This document shows positions 17,744-27,500 of a stretch of 64,000 nucleotides of DNA, one piece after another. Source of the stretch: Calothrix sp. 336/3 (GTDB taxonomy: Bacteria; Cyanobacteriota; Cyanobacteriia; Cyanobacteriales; Nostocaceae); contig NZ_CP011382.1 in the NCBI RefSeq assembly GCF_000734895.2, forward strand, positions 1,218,700-1,282,699, written 5' to 3'. The notes beneath the pieces were generated by a model. That model had not been told where the DNA came from. It was given only the letters and a program-made list of their open reading frames with translations, and ran no database searches. Positions within the stretch are counted from its first letter, which is position 1. Each line of letters begins with the position of its first letter. The translations under genes were made by a program, and so were the position numbers.

Positions 17744-19753
17744 CTACTCAACACAGCTGCGATAACAAGCAAACTCCATAGAGAAAGTTGCCATTCCTGA
17801 TGTCAGAGAACGCAAGTCGGTGGAGTAACCAAACATCTTCGAGAGGGAAACCTCTGCATGAATCACTGAGTATCCTGTCATGGTTTGAGAACCTAAGAGT
17901 AAACCCCGACGGGCAGAGATATCACCTTGAACCTTACCCACAGTTTCGTTCGGTGTTTCTACGGTAACTGCCATAATCGGTTCGAGAATCTGCGGTTTCG
18001 CTGTTGCCAATGCTTCAGTTAACGCTTGGTGACTAGCTGAACGGAATGCTAAGTCGGAAGAGTCTACAGAATGGTAGGAACCACCCGTTAAGACAACTTT
18101 CACACCCATCACCGGATAACCTTCCAGGGTTCCTGATGCCATCGCTTCCAGAAAACCTTTCTCACAAGCAGAAATGTATTCCTTGGGAATCGCACCCCCC
18201 ACCACACGATTCTCAAATACAAACTGTTCTGTCGTCGGTTCTATCCATCCGCTAACATGGGCATATTGACCAGAACCACCAGATTGTTTTTTCAGCTTAT
18301 AGTCAAAATCGCTACGCTGGGTAATGGTTTCTCGATAGGCAACTGCGGGTTTACCCACAAACACCTCCGTGTTATATTCCCGACGAATGCGTTCGATGTA
18401 AATTTCCAAATGCAGTTCACCCATACCTGATATCAAAGTATTATTCGATTCAGGGTCAGTACTGACACGGAAGGTGGGGTCTTCCCGTTGGAAGCGCTGT
18501 AAAGCTTTGGCTAGCTTGTCTGCATCTTCTTGTTTTTTGGCGGTAATTGCCAGGGTAATGACTGGCTCTGGAACATACATTCCTTCCAGGGAAACTGGGG
18601 TTTCTGTGGTGTAAAAAGTATCACCAGAAGCACAATCTATCCCTAACAAAGCAATGATATCTCCAGCATAGGCAGCTGGGACTTCCTCCCGCTTATTGGC
18701 GTGCATCCGGACAATCCGACCAATTTGCACCCGTTTTCCGGTGCGGGAATTGTAAACCGTGTCTCCCTGTTTCAGGGTTCCGGAATACAAGCGAGTGTAG
18801 GTTAATTGTCCAAAGGATTCGACTGTAAGTTTGAAGGCTAAAGCAACCAGGTCAGCATTTTGGTCACAATAGACACTAGTACCTTCGGCAGTACGGACAA
18901 TTTCCCGATCGCTGGGCGCAGGGAGATAGAGAGCGATCGCCTCTAGTAAATTCTGCACTCCTTTATTTTTAAAGGCTGAACCCAGGAGTACGGGAGTTAT
19001 TTCTAAGCTTAGGGTTGCTTGACGAATTGTCTGGTAAATTAACTCTGGGCTGACTTCTAACCCTGCCAAAAGCTGCTCTGTCATCTGTGTGGAATACAGA
19101 GAAAGGGTATCAAGCATCTTTTCCCTGGCTGTGGTTGCTTCCCCTTGTAATGCTGTGGGAATTGCCTGCTGATGCCAGTCTTCACCATGTTCTCCCAGGT
19201 AGTAATGTGCCTGCATTTCTACTAGGTCAATTACCCCCTGAAAGTTATCTTCACTACCAATGGGTAACTGAAGTAACAGAGGATGGATATGTAGGCGATC
19301 GCCCATTGCTTGTACCACTCGCCCAGGATTTGCCCCCCGCCGATCCATCTTGTTGATGAAGGCAATGCGAGGTACACGGTAACGCTTCATCTGCCGATCT
19401 ACCGTAATTGACTGGGATTGCACCCCTGCCACCGCACACAACACCATCACAGCACCATCTAGCACCCGCAAAGAGCGCTCTACTTCTATGGTGAAATCTA
19501 CGTGACCGGGTGTATCAATTAAATTAATTTGTGTTTCCTTCCACTGGCAGGTGGTGGCAGCTGAGGTAATGGTAATTCCATGTAGCTTTTCTTCTGGCAT
19601 GAAGTCCATTGTGGCTCCCTTGCCGCCTCCCCGTACTTCTTCTATGGCGTGAATTCTACCAGTGTAGAAGAGAATCCGCTCCGATAAAGTGGTTTTACCT
19701 GAATCGATGTGTGCAGATATACCAATGTTGCGGATGCGCGTTCGGGGAATCAT
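17744..19753 (-). CDS. fusA: elongation factor G paralogue
   Basis: 669 residues, slightly shorter than canonical bacterial EF-G (about 690-700). EF-G is the GTPase that drives translocation on the ribosome. Motifs: G1 AHIDSGKTT, switch region HGITITSAAT, G3 DTPGHVDF, G4 NKMD, then domains II-V ending in SLSKMFGYSTDLRSLTSG. The G1 loop has Ser where the main bacterial EF-G usually has Ala, and FYTGRIHAIEEVRGGG resembles the mitochondrial EF-G1 / spdEFG1 type. No rpsL, rpsG or tuf is adjacent, so this is probably an extra copy beside the str-operon fusA. It lies 86 bp downstream of pyrR in the same direction. Confidence 0.88.
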   Translation of the reverse strand: MIPRTRIRNIGISAHIDSGKTTLSERILFYTGRIHAIEEVRGGGKGATMDFMPEEKLHGITITSAATTCQWKETQINLIDTPGHVDFTIEVERSLRVLDGAVMVLCAVAGVQSQSITVDRQMKRYRVPRIAFINKMDRRGANPGRVVQAMGDRLHIHPLLLQLPIGSEDNFQGVIDLVEMQAHYYLGEHGEDWHQQAIPTALQGEATTAREKMLDTLSLYSTQMTEQLLAGLEVSPELIYQTIRQATLSLEITPVLLGSAFKNKGVQNLLEAIALYLPAPSDREIVRTAEGTSVYCDQNADLVALAFKLTVESFGQLTYTRLYSGTLKQGDTVYNSRTGKRVQIGRIVRMHANKREEVPAAYAGDIIALLGIDCASGDTFYTTETPVSLEGMYVPEPVITLAITAKKQEDADKLAKALQRFQREDPTFRVSTDPESNNTLISGMGELHLEIYIERIRREYNTEVFVGKPAVAYRETITQRSDFDYKLKKQSGGSGQYAHVSGWIEPTTEQFVFENRVVGGAIPKEYISACEKGFLEAMASGTLEGYPVMGVKVVLTGGSYHSVDSSDLAFRSASHQALTEALATAKPQILEPIMAVTVETPNETVGKVQGDISARRGLLLGSQTMTGYSVIHAEVSLSKMFGYSTDLRSLTSGMATFSMEFACYRSCVE

Positions 19754-19839
19754 AAAATTTCCTAGGGTTGAATGTAGTGTATTTTTATCCCATATTCGGG
19801 ATAACTCTATTGTACTACATTCGTGTTACAAATGCCATC

Positions 19840-20382
19840 CTAATCGCCAATTAACTCCACTGCATCCCTACCGTCGGTATCTTGAAAGTAAACTTTCACA
19901 ATTTCCTCTTTGGCTGTGGGTAATTTTTTGCCGACAAAATCCGGGTGAATGGGTACTTCTCGATGACCTCTATCTACTAATACAGCTAATCGAATCACCT
20001 CCGGTCTGCCATATTCATTTACCGCATTCAAAGCTGCACGAATTGTCCGTCCTTTAAATATCACATCATCTACCAAGACAACTGTCTTACCTGTCAAGTC
20101 AAAGGGGATATCCGTTCTTGCTGGCGTACGCAGGCTGATTTTGTCCAGGTCGTCACGGTAAAATGTAATATCTAGCGCTCCCACATCGGGAGATACCCCT
20201 TCTAACACCTCAATTTGTCTAGCTAATAACTCAGCTAGGGGAACTCCACGAGTATATATACCTAGTAATGCCAATTGGGACAAATCACGGGTTCTTTCGA
20301 TAATTTGTGAAGCTAAACGGGTGACAGTACGACGGAGTTCTTCCGGTGAGAGAATCTCAACCACTTTGGTAGACAGATTCAT
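19840..20382 (-). CDS. pyrR: PyrR, pyrimidine regulator / uracil phosphoribosyltransferase
   Basis: 180 residues. The PRPP-binding loop [18 protein letters not shown] is intact, preceded by [18 protein letters not shown] and followed by [20 protein letters not shown], all typical of PyrR. In Firmicutes PyrR attenuates the pyr operon by binding mRNA; in cyanobacteria it stands apart from pyr genes, and its RNA-binding role is uncertain, while the UPRT activity is likely. No anti-terminator/terminator pair of the Bacillus type was seen upstream. Confidence 0.92.
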   Translation of the reverse strand: MNLSTKVVEILSPEELRRTVTRLASQIIERTRDLSQLALLGIYTRGVPLAELLARQIEVLEGVSPDVGALDITFYRDDLDKISLRTPARTDIPFDLTGKTVVLVDDVIFKGRTIRAALNAVNEYGRPEVIRLAVLVDRGHREVPIHPDFVGKKLPTAKEEIVKVYFQDTDGRDAVELIGD

Positions 20383-20430
20383 AGACTGATATCCTTGTCA
20401 GTGGGTAGTAGGTTATGGGTAATAGGTCAA

Positions 20431-20461
20431 CCCCTGAAGGGGAATTCAAAATTCAAAATTA
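20431..20461. repeat. hairpin plus AATTCAA heptamer tandem repeat
   Basis: CCCCTgaAGGGG (20431-20442) is followed at once by AATTCAA-type heptamers (20443-20461). Short tandem heptamers (STRR type) are common in heterocystous cyanobacteria. The block lies in the pyrR-cobD spacer. Confidence 0.5.
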
Positions 20462-20592
20462 CAATCCCCATCAATAAATTTAGGGGTTTGTATTCTTTTC
20501 TTTTTCAGTTATGGGTAATAGGTTTTTGTGTTAACTGTTAACTGTCACCTGTTCCCTGTTAACTTCATTATTCCCAATTCCCATTTTTATCT

Positions 20593-21555
20593 TCACCTGT
20601 TTATGCCCATTAGGAGTAGACCCGTTACCCCCAACCATGAGAAAAAACAGTAACGAGTCAGTCGTGTAGCTCGCAAAACGACATCTGCTGTGATGGGTTG
20701 GATGGCATCTCCCAGGAGAGGTTTGTACTTAATTACACCACGATAGATATTTTTACCGCCCACCTGTACACCTAGGATAGCGGCATAGATGCATTCGCTC
20801 CAACCTGAGTTAGGGCTAGGGTCCTGGGGTGCGTCCCGTTGGCAGATGCGCCAGACTTCCAGGGGTTTTCTGGAGATTAAGCCAAGGGTAAATACTGATA
20901 AACGGCAGGGAATATAGGTTAAAAAATCTTCTAGTTTGGCACTGAACCAACCGAGATAGGTGTAGGGTGGTTCTTTGTAACCCACCATGGAATCGAGGGT
21001 ACTAATTGCTTTGTAGGCGATCGCCAGGGGTGCAGCCAAGGGCAAAGAATCACTGAGAATTATTCCCATAATGGCATAAAATAGGGGAGCCATGACCCCA
21101 TCAATGGCATTTTCGGTGACAGTTTCTAGGACAGCACGAAGTATCTCTGCATCGTCCATGCTATCAGTATCTCGCCCGACAAAGTTACTTAATGCCGAAC
21201 GGGCGGCGGTAATATCTCCTAATATTAAAGGTTGTAAAACTGTTTCTGCCGCTTGACGTAAACTTCTACCAGCAAAACAACTTGCCAAGATAATACTTTC
21301 AGTGGCGATCGCAAAAATAGGATGTACCCACTTAGCTATTTGCACAATTATTCCCGTGGCGATCGCGCTGCCGAAAATTACCAAAATCGCTAATCCAATT
21401 CCGGCTAATCTTTGTGTCAAAGAGCTATGACAATATTGCCAAACAAGTTTACAGATAGAAGTAATTACCCATCCCATGACTTGTACAGGATGAATCCACC
21501 CCCAAGGATCACCAATGATGTAATCTAAAATGGCAGCAATTAATAAAACAGTCAT
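20593..21555 (-). CDS. cobD: adenosylcobinamide-phosphate synthase (CbiB/CobD)
   Basis: 320 residues, an integral membrane protein with several hydrophobic helices. It joins adenosylcobyric acid to an aminopropanol (phosphate) arm late in cobalamin synthesis. Family blocks are present: ILDYIIGDPWGWIHPVQVMG at the N-terminus, FVGRDTDSMDDAEILRAVLE, ETVTENAIDGVMAPLFYAIM, AYKAISTLDSMVGYK and a C-terminal RATRLTRYCF segment. The gene starts 6 bp after the stop of the Rrf2-type regulator, so the two form a tight pair. No cobalamin riboswitch was found upstream. Confidence 0.93.
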   Translation of the reverse strand: MTVLLIAAILDYIIGDPWGWIHPVQVMGWVITSICKLVWQYCHSSLTQRLAGIGLAILVIFGSAIATGIIVQIAKWVHPIFAIATESIILASCFAGRSLRQAAETVLQPLILGDITAARSALSNFVGRDTDSMDDAEILRAVLETVTENAIDGVMAPLFYAIMGIILSDSLPLAAPLAIAYKAISTLDSMVGYKEPPYTYLGWFSAKLEDFLTYIPCRLSVFTLGLISRKPLEVWRICQRDAPQDPSPNSGWSECIYAAILGVQVGGKNIYRGVIKYKPLLGDAIQPITADVVLRATRLTRYCFFSWLGVTGLLLMGINR

Positions 21556-21561
21556 TTTCTG

Positions 21562-22005
21562 CTAAACAATAAAACTGGCTTCTGCTCCTAGGGATGCTTG
21601 CCAACTGCGAGCATCATAATAAAGGTCTGCTAGGGTAATACTATATAAAGCTTCTTTCATTTTTTGATGCAGTCGTTGCCAAAGACTAAATGTCACCCAA
21701 TCTTCCGCTTGTGTTGGTGAGGTTTGGTGATGGGGTAAAGGATCTATAGTTTCCCCCACAGATTCGAGAATTTCTCCTAGGGAAATCTGGGCAGGTTTTT
21801 TTGCTAGTTGATATCCCCCAATGCTACCGCGAACTGATTTTACTAAACCAGCACGACGCATTTCTATTAATAGCTTTTCTAAATAGGGTGCAGGAATATC
21901 TTGACGAGTGGCGATCGCTCTAGTAGAAACTGGACCATATCCTGGTTGCAAACTTAAATCTAGCAACGCTTTCACACTATAGTGTCCTCTAGTCGTGAGT
22001 TTCAT
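21562..22005 (-). CDS. Rrf2-family regulator without Fe-S cysteines
   Basis: 147 residues from the ATG at 22005 (MKLTTRGHYSVKALLDLS); a TTG extension to 22017 is unlikely. The winged-helix pattern of Rrf2 proteins is clear: STRAIATRQDIPAPYLEKLL (recognition helix region), then VRGSIGGYQLAKKP and ISLGEILESVG. IscR and NsrR hold an Fe-S cluster with three Cys after this point; this protein has no cysteine at all, so any sensing must be cluster-free, as in CymR. The C-terminal helix (LWQRLHQKMKEALYSITLADL) is normal. The tight link to cobD could mean control of cobalamin synthesis or simple cotranscription. Confidence 0.85.
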   Translation of the reverse strand: MKLTTRGHYSVKALLDLSLQPGYGPVSTRAIATRQDIPAPYLEKLLIEMRRAGLVKSVRGSIGGYQLAKKPAQISLGEILESVGETIDPLPHHQTSPTQAEDWVTFSLWQRLHQKMKEALYSITLADLYYDARSWQASLGAEASFIV

Positions 22006-22806
22006 AATCCTGCCCAATAGTACTTTGGCGATTATTTACTTGGGGATAGCAGCAACTAGTCGTTAATGACTAATCAGTAATGACTAATTTCCGAATATTT
22101 TTGTGTAAGAATCGACAAACTGATCAAGAAATAGACAAAATTTTTAGCTATCCTTTAAAAAACTTCAGCAATTACAGTGTAAACTAACCTGCCCCACATT
22201 TACACCTGGAAGATTAGCCCCTAGGTCAGAAAGTTTCACTGGTGCAAGAAAATAGCCGAAGGGAAAGCTATGGGGATATAAATGCTAATCAGCAATTAGG
22301 TAAGTCCAATTAATAAATTACCCAATTTCACTTCTTCAAAACTAATTTTCCCCTGTTCTCTATGAGCAGGAAGGGAAGTCTGACCCTACAATCAGCAAGC
22401 TACTGGTATTGTCTTTACAGAAAATACTGCTCCCTTGCCATCATATATATAGTTGTCACCAAACCCATCAGCATTTCCTGATGAACCCATCAGTAAGTGA
22501 CTACGATCAAGTTTACTCCCGTTATCCCTTAGTCAATATGTGAATGAATGTAAAGTTAGAGATATTCAGTCTCTATTCCCAATTTCTGATTATCCATTGG
22601 CGAACAGGATGAAGCAGACTGATTTGTGTCCATTTACTTATATATTTTGTGGAAAATATTATTTATAGTCCACAAATTTCCATCATTTATGTAATATACT
22701 TGGCTAGGCTGGGATAAAAAATAAAGGATTGTGTTCTTACTTCCTTAATGTCAGCTAAAATAAAATCGATTCCACCACTTCAAGCGTTTATTTTCGATAT
22801 AAGTTG
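22006..22806. other. 800-bp non-coding spacer between two regulator genes
   Basis: The spacer separates the divergent Rrf2-type and cyAbrB-type genes. No ORF is convincing. It contains direct repeats of TAATGACTAAT near 22066-22090 and a repeated ACCCATCAG pair near 22465-22495. A long leader fits a regulated promoter for the cyAbrB gene; no exact promoter can be assigned. Confidence 0.5.
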
Positions 22807-23220
22807 ATGGCTAAACAGAAAAAAATTGAACCCCTAGTAGGCGAAGAACTGCTGAAGAAAGTCAAAGAGCTAGAAACCCTCAGCAAAGACGATAAAGCTA
22901 AACAGTGCGGCTACTATACCGTTACCAAAAACGGCATTGAGCGCGTCAACATGATGAAGTTCTTAAATGCTCTAATTGATGCAGAGGGCATTCAGTTAGA
23001 CAGCGCTCCCAGTGCAAATGGACGTGGGGGACGCAGCGCTAGTTATAGAATTAGTGTGCAATCTAACGGGAACTTGCTGATAGGTTCGGCATATACAAAA
23101 CAGATGAATCTCAAGCCAGGAGATGAATTTGTCATCACCTTAGGCAAGAAACATATTCGTCTGAGACAACTCGACTCAGAAGAGAAAGAAGCTCTAGATG
23201 CTCTAGAAGCGATCGCCTAA
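22807..23220 (+). CDS. cyAbrB-type DNA-binding regulator (CalA-like)
   Basis: 137 residues from the ATG at 22807 (a TTG codon precedes it). The N-terminal half (LLKKVKELETLSKDDKAKQCGYYTVTKNG, split here by a Lys-rich stretch) is typical of cyanobacterial cyAbrB proteins. The C-terminal half is an AbrB-like beta-hairpin fold: GGRSASYRISVQ, GSAYTKQMNLKPGDEFVITL, HIRLRQ. Unlike Bacillus AbrB, the DNA-binding domain is C-terminal. cyAbrB1 (CalA) and cyAbrB2 regulate nitrogen, carbon and hydrogenase genes and cell differentiation; this copy reads more like CalA, but the choice is from memory. Confidence 0.85.
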   Translation: MAKQKKIEPLVGEELLKKVKELETLSKDDKAKQCGYYTVTKNGIERVNMMKFLNALIDAEGIQLDSAPSANGRGGRSASYRISVQSNGNLLIGSAYTKQMNLKPGDEFVITLGKKHIRLRQLDSEEKEALDALEAIA

Positions 23221-23295
23221 GTTTTTCTACTATCTTTGGTCATGAGTCCTCTGTCATTTCTTGCTAGTCTCACCTGGCAATTAATGGCTGAATTC

Positions 23296-25182
23296 TCATG
23301 GCTGTTTCCCATTTGACCATTGATGAATTGCTTTGCGAGTCACTGCCAAGTTACAAGCTAAAGCAATTTGTTCTCTCTCAAGTAAGCCTAAAATTTCCTC
23401 TGGGTTATCTCTTGCCACAACAGGCAATTGATGCAAACCTCGTAGTGCCATTCTATCTAAAGCTTCTGACAAAGGTTCATCTCGCCAAGCGTAAAGAATG
23501 TCAGTGGTACAGATATCAGCAAGGGTTTGACTAGCTAATTTATTGGCAGTCTCCTGAGAGGATTGGGAGTAATTTTGCCAAAAATTGAGTTTCCGATTGA
23601 TATCTTCCAAGGAAAAGATACCTACTACCTTGCCAACTTCATTTACTACTAATGCGCTGCGAGAAGATGGAATACTTGCCATTTCAATGGCAGCATCGAT
23701 GATTTTCATTGTCAGGGGTAATTTTTTGGGATGGGGGTGCATCGCATCTTCTACTAATATTTCCTGTAATATTTCTGTCTGCTCATCCTTGAGTTCTGAC
23801 AGACCGATTTGTTGTAGGTTGAGGTTAGAATTAGCGCTCGGTTGCATTCTTTCGCGCAACCAGACACTTAAGCCCACTGCTGCCATTAGTGGTAAGACAA
23901 TGCGATAATCCCTAGTTAATTCAAATAATAAAAGAATAGATGTTAAAGGCGCTCTCACACTAGCAGCCAATACCGCAGCCATACCCACCATGGCATAGGC
24001 TGGAGGAGATGCCATATACTCGCTGATAGCGGGTGCAATTAGTGCCAGGATTTTAGCGTAAGCACTTCCTAAGGAAGCACCCAGAAACATGGCAGGTGCA
24101 AAGATTCCACCAACAAACCCGCTACCTGCGCTAACTACCGTCATCAATAATTTGACTACCAGTAATATCATTAACAGTTCCAGGGAAAATTTCACATCCT
24201 GGAGCATGGCTTCAATTGTGCCATAACCGATACCAAGAATTTGCGGTAAATACAGAGCCACAATCCCAACGATTAAACCACCAATCAGAGGGTGTAGGGG
24301 TTTAGGGATTCTACCTAACCAAGTAAAACCGCCTATTTGACCAGCAAAAACGGCTTTGGCAAATTGCATAGATTGGGTGTATGCCAGGGATACCAAGCTT
24401 GCCCATAGACCCAAACCTAGATATAAAGGTAATTCTAGAGGGCTACGTACTTGGTAAAGAGGTAAGGCAAAGGCGGGTTGGGTTCCTAAACCGATTTGAG
24501 CCACTAAGGCAGCAACAACCGCAGCAAGTAGGACTACACTGACTGCTGAAGTAGCAAAGGATGTAGCGCCTAACACCACTTCCAGGGCAAAAAATACTCC
24601 GGCGATCGGTGCGTTAAAACCAGCTGCCAAACCCGCAGCAGCACCAGCAGCTAACAGCAACCGTTGCCGTTCCTGGGATACTCGTAAAATCACTGATAGG
24701 AGCATTCCCAGATTGGCACCAATTTCCACACTTGGACCCTCTGGACCCAGAGAAGCCCCACTACCTAAGGAAACAGCCGCCGCCAGCATTTTTGTCACAG
24801 GTCGTAATTGACGCTGAAATTCGCCTTTTTGGGAAGCGGCAATCAAAGCAGATAAACCGGGACCAAAATCCTGGGTACGCCAACGCATTAATCCAACTAT
24901 GGCTCCGCCAAAAATAGGCACACAAGCTAAAGTCCAAGCACCCCAGACACCGATAACACCCATGAAATTTTCTAACATCAAGTGATTGATCAGTTCAATG
25001 AGATAATGGAATGTGACTATACCCATGCCACTGCCACCGCCAATTAGCACAGCTAAGAGCAGGATGACTGTTTCTGGGGAGAGTTGAAAACGATTCAGTA
25101 GATAGGTTAGGTGTGGTGCAGGAGCAGGTAAAACAGCTTTGTCCGTCACCTTCTGTAAAGGAGTGGTTGGCAGGAGGGTCAT
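23296..25182 (-). CDS. ClC-type chloride channel/antiporter with CBS domains
   Basis: 628 residues. The membrane part (about 30-450) has the ClC selectivity-filter signatures GSGASLGPEGPSVEIGA (helix D region), an EVVLG segment carrying the gating-type Glu, and GFVGGIFAPAMFLGASLG (GxFxP type). The C-terminal 150 residues form two CBS domains (ILVEDAMHPHPKKLPL, then VVGIFSLEDINRK and ALRGLHQLPVVARD), which usually sense adenine nucleotides. Transport direction (channel or Cl-/H+ exchange) cannot be read with certainty. The gene is divergent from the small zinc-ribbon gene at 25544. Confidence 0.92.
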   Translation of the reverse strand: MTLLPTTPLQKVTDKAVLPAPAPHLTYLLNRFQLSPETVILLLAVLIGGGSGMGIVTFHYLIELINHLMLENFMGVIGVWGAWTLACVPIFGGAIVGLMRWRTQDFGPGLSALIAASQKGEFQRQLRPVTKMLAAAVSLGSGASLGPEGPSVEIGANLGMLLSVILRVSQERQRLLLAAGAAAGLAAGFNAPIAGVFFALEVVLGATSFATSAVSVVLLAAVVAALVAQIGLGTQPAFALPLYQVRSPLELPLYLGLGLWASLVSLAYTQSMQFAKAVFAGQIGGFTWLGRIPKPLHPLIGGLIVGIVALYLPQILGIGYGTIEAMLQDVKFSLELLMILLVVKLLMTVVSAGSGFVGGIFAPAMFLGASLGSAYAKILALIAPAISEYMASPPAYAMVGMAAVLAASVRAPLTSILLLFELTRDYRIVLPLMAAVGLSVWLRERMQPSANSNLNLQQIGLSELKDEQTEILQEILVEDAMHPHPKKLPLTMKIIDAAIEMASIPSSRSALVVNEVGKVVGIFSLEDINRKLNFWQNYSQSSQETANKLASQTLADICTTDILYAWRDEPLSEALDRMALRGLHQLPVVARDNPEEILGLLEREQIALACNLAVTRKAIHQWSNGKQP

Positions 25183-25543
25183 TTAGGAGTGCAGTAAATA
25201 TAATAAAAAATTTAATATTTTATGTCTTACTTTTTATTGTGAGTCATTATCTAGCAACCAGACAACTAGAAAGTAATTTGCTATTGACCAAAAAGCTATT
25301 AGCTCCATAGGACAAAAGCGATTTTTTGATTTCTGTTTGGCTTTTTCTGAGCTAGTCTGGTTATACTCGTGTTGCAGCTGTCAAATCATCCTGAGTTGGG
25401 AAACAACTTTGTGTATGTGTGATATGGCTGAGGTTAAATTGCACAGGAATATGTCGATACTTAATTAATTGTTGATGTGATTGTGTCACATCTGTGACTA
25501 ATTGCATTTTTTGCTGGTTAAATGGACTGAGCGGACGAGGTAG
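25183..25543. other. 360-bp divergent spacer
   Basis: The region lies between the divergent starts of the ClC and zinc-ribbon genes and should carry both promoters. It is AT-rich near 25200-25230. A minus-strand frame here (25361-25612) overlaps the zinc-ribbon gene and shows no family features. No other structure was seen. Confidence 0.5.
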
Positions 25544-25906
25544 ATGAACACACACGCATTTGAACATCATTATTTGGCTTGCCCCATTTGTCGCAGAAAT
25601 CCAACTCCCCAACCGGTGACTACTGGTATTGGATTTTTCACCTGTCCGTATTGTTCCGAGAAACTAGTAATTTGTCCCAGTGGTCATTATGTGCGAGACC
25701 CCTTTGTCCGTAAACAGATGATGCTGGCAGAGTCATTACGCCGTCAGAGCCGCCCCCTAGCGCGAATTATTCGGGATTTTGGAGTTTTGAAACGCCCGAT
25801 GTTGGCTGTAATTTTGGGAAGTGCGGTGCTCTTAGGGATGATTGTTTCTAGTCAACAGAATGTGACTAATGATACATCTATTCCGAAGATAGAAAAAAAG
25901 AAATAG
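25544..25906 (+). CDS. small zinc-ribbon membrane protein
   Basis: 120 residues. The first 50 hold two Cys pairs, CPICRRNP and CPYCSEK, spaced as in a zinc ribbon, plus a further Cys in VICPSGHYVRDP. A Arg-rich linker is followed by one hydrophobic helix (PMLAVILGSAVLLGMIVSS, about 83-101) and a short Lys-rich tail. It is probably a cytosolic zinc finger anchored in the membrane. GAGGTAG lies just upstream of the ATG. No function is known, and no partner gene is adjacent. Confidence 0.7.
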   Translation: MNTHAFEHHYLACPICRRNPTPQPVTTGIGFFTCPYCSEKLVICPSGHYVRDPFVRKQMMLAESLRRQSRPLARIIRDFGVLKRPMLAVILGSAVLLGMIVSSQQNVTNDTSIPKIEKKK

Positions 25907-26050
25907 GTTACAGGGGATAGGGGGTGACAGTATCACTATCCTCTCTGTACCGATATCCATGTTGGGTTTTGCCTTGCTTAACCCAACCTATATCTAATAC
26001 CAATTCGTAATTCGTAATGCTCCCTGCGGGAGAGCTAACGCTAAAGTTCC

Positions 26051-27316
26051 TTAGCGATATACTTCCTCAGTCACCTGGGATAAACGTTGCATTGCTACGG
26101 CAATTTCCTCATCGCTGCCAGTTAAACTAATTCGTAAACATTGGTGTTTGTGTTGCCATTCCTCCTGCAAACCGGGGAAGAAACTACTACCAGGAACGAC
26201 AATCACACCTACCTGTTTTAATTTCTGATAAAATTCCCAATCAGTCATGGGTAAATCTTGCAACCATAACCAAGCAAATATTGCTCCTTCCCCACGGTGG
26301 AGAAACCACGGTAAATTATCGGACATGGATGCATCAAGAGTTTCTTCTAAGACTGTGAATTTCTTTTGGTAGAAGGAACGAATAACAGTTTGGGAAATTT
26401 CTGCTAATTTGCCAGAATTAATTGCTCGTGCGGCGATCGCCTGCCCATACCGAGATGGATGAATACACATATTCGTTTGGAAGGATTCCAACACCTGAAT
26501 CCATTTTTCATCACCAATAGCAATTCCAATACGCTCTCCTGGTAATCCAGCTTTCGATAAACTCATACAATGGATGATATTTTCACCGAATACTGGTTGC
26601 ATTTCCGTAAAATTTAATGCTGGGAAGGGTGGGGCATAGGCGGAGTCAATCATCACAGGTACGTTGTAGGGTGCAGCCAGGGCAGTAATTTTTTCTACCT
26701 CTTCGTGGGTTAAAACATTCCCCGTAGGATTACAGGGACGAGAGAAAATAACACAACCAGTATTTTCTGTAATTGATAACTGACTAAAATCAGGACGGTA
26801 TTTAAATCTATGGGCTGTGGAGTCAATATCTAGGGTTGGTTTGTAGGCTAGCAAGGCTTCTGGAACTAGGCTTACTCCACCATAACCAGTATAGTCAGGA
26901 CTGAGAGGCAAAACGATTTGTTTGAGTTGCCCATCTTTGGTATAGCCGCCAAAAGCATTTGCCCCATAAAAGTATAAAGTTTGACTGCCAGGAGTAATTA
27001 GCACATTGCTATCAGTCAGGTTTAAACCATAACGATGGTTAAAATCCCGTACCACTGCTTCCACAAAGGGTGCGTAACCTTGACTAGAACCATAGCGACA
27101 AACGACTTCCCCATACTCTGAACTTGCCAGTAAATCGGCAGTACAATCTCGCCACAATTGTTCCACCTCTGGCAGAATTAGGGGATTTCCTGCACTTAAA
27201 TTAATAAAATTCTGACCTGCTCCTGCCCTTAATGTCTCGATAATGTCCTTCATAATAGCTCTTACGCCCGTAAGATTGGACATTTGTACACCGATTTGCG
27301 ATAGGGCAGGATTCAT
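26051..27316 (-). CDS. avtA: valine-pyruvate aminotransferase
   Basis: 421 residues, a fold-type I PLP aminotransferase. The family-specific blocks of AvtA are visible: INLSAGNPLILPEVEQLW at the N-terminus, EYGEVVCRYGSSQGYAPFVE, the substrate region CVIFSRPCNPTGNVLTHEEV, MIDSAYAPPFPALNF (cofactor Asp) and the Schiff-base Lys in HCMSLSKAGLPGERIGIA. The enzyme moves amino groups between valine/alanine and their 2-oxo acids. Annotation of substrate within this clade is weaker than the fold. It is a single gene; the HD-domain gene upstream is about 180 bp away in the same direction. Confidence 0.85.
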   Translation of the reverse strand: MNPALSQIGVQMSNLTGVRAIMKDIIETLRAGAGQNFINLSAGNPLILPEVEQLWRDCTADLLASSEYGEVVCRYGSSQGYAPFVEAVVRDFNHRYGLNLTDSNVLITPGSQTLYFYGANAFGGYTKDGQLKQIVLPLSPDYTGYGGVSLVPEALLAYKPTLDIDSTAHRFKYRPDFSQLSITENTGCVIFSRPCNPTGNVLTHEEVEKITALAAPYNVPVMIDSAYAPPFPALNFTEMQPVFGENIIHCMSLSKAGLPGERIGIAIGDEKWIQVLESFQTNMCIHPSRYGQAIAARAINSGKLAEISQTVIRSFYQKKFTVLEETLDASMSDNLPWFLHRGEGAIFAWLWLQDLPMTDWEFYQKLKQVGVIVVPGSSFFPGLQEEWQHKHQCLRISLTGSDEEIAVAMQRLSQVTEEVYR

Positions 27317-27500
27317 AGGTAAAATATCATCAATAGAGTGAATTTATTTTAACCCAGACCTAAAGGGCAGAGAGTGGGGAGTGGGAGTCTGTCAAATTTG
27401 AATTGGAGGACAAGGGGGACAAGGGGGACACAGGGGGAAATATCCCTCAAATTAACCTTGACAGTGTAGTAGGTTCTGAGGTGAATTTTGGCTGAAATCT

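Noticed and set aside
25361..25612. 83-codon minus-strand frame between the ClC and zinc-ribbon genes
   Set aside because: It overlaps the start of the better supported zinc-ribbon gene and shows no domain.
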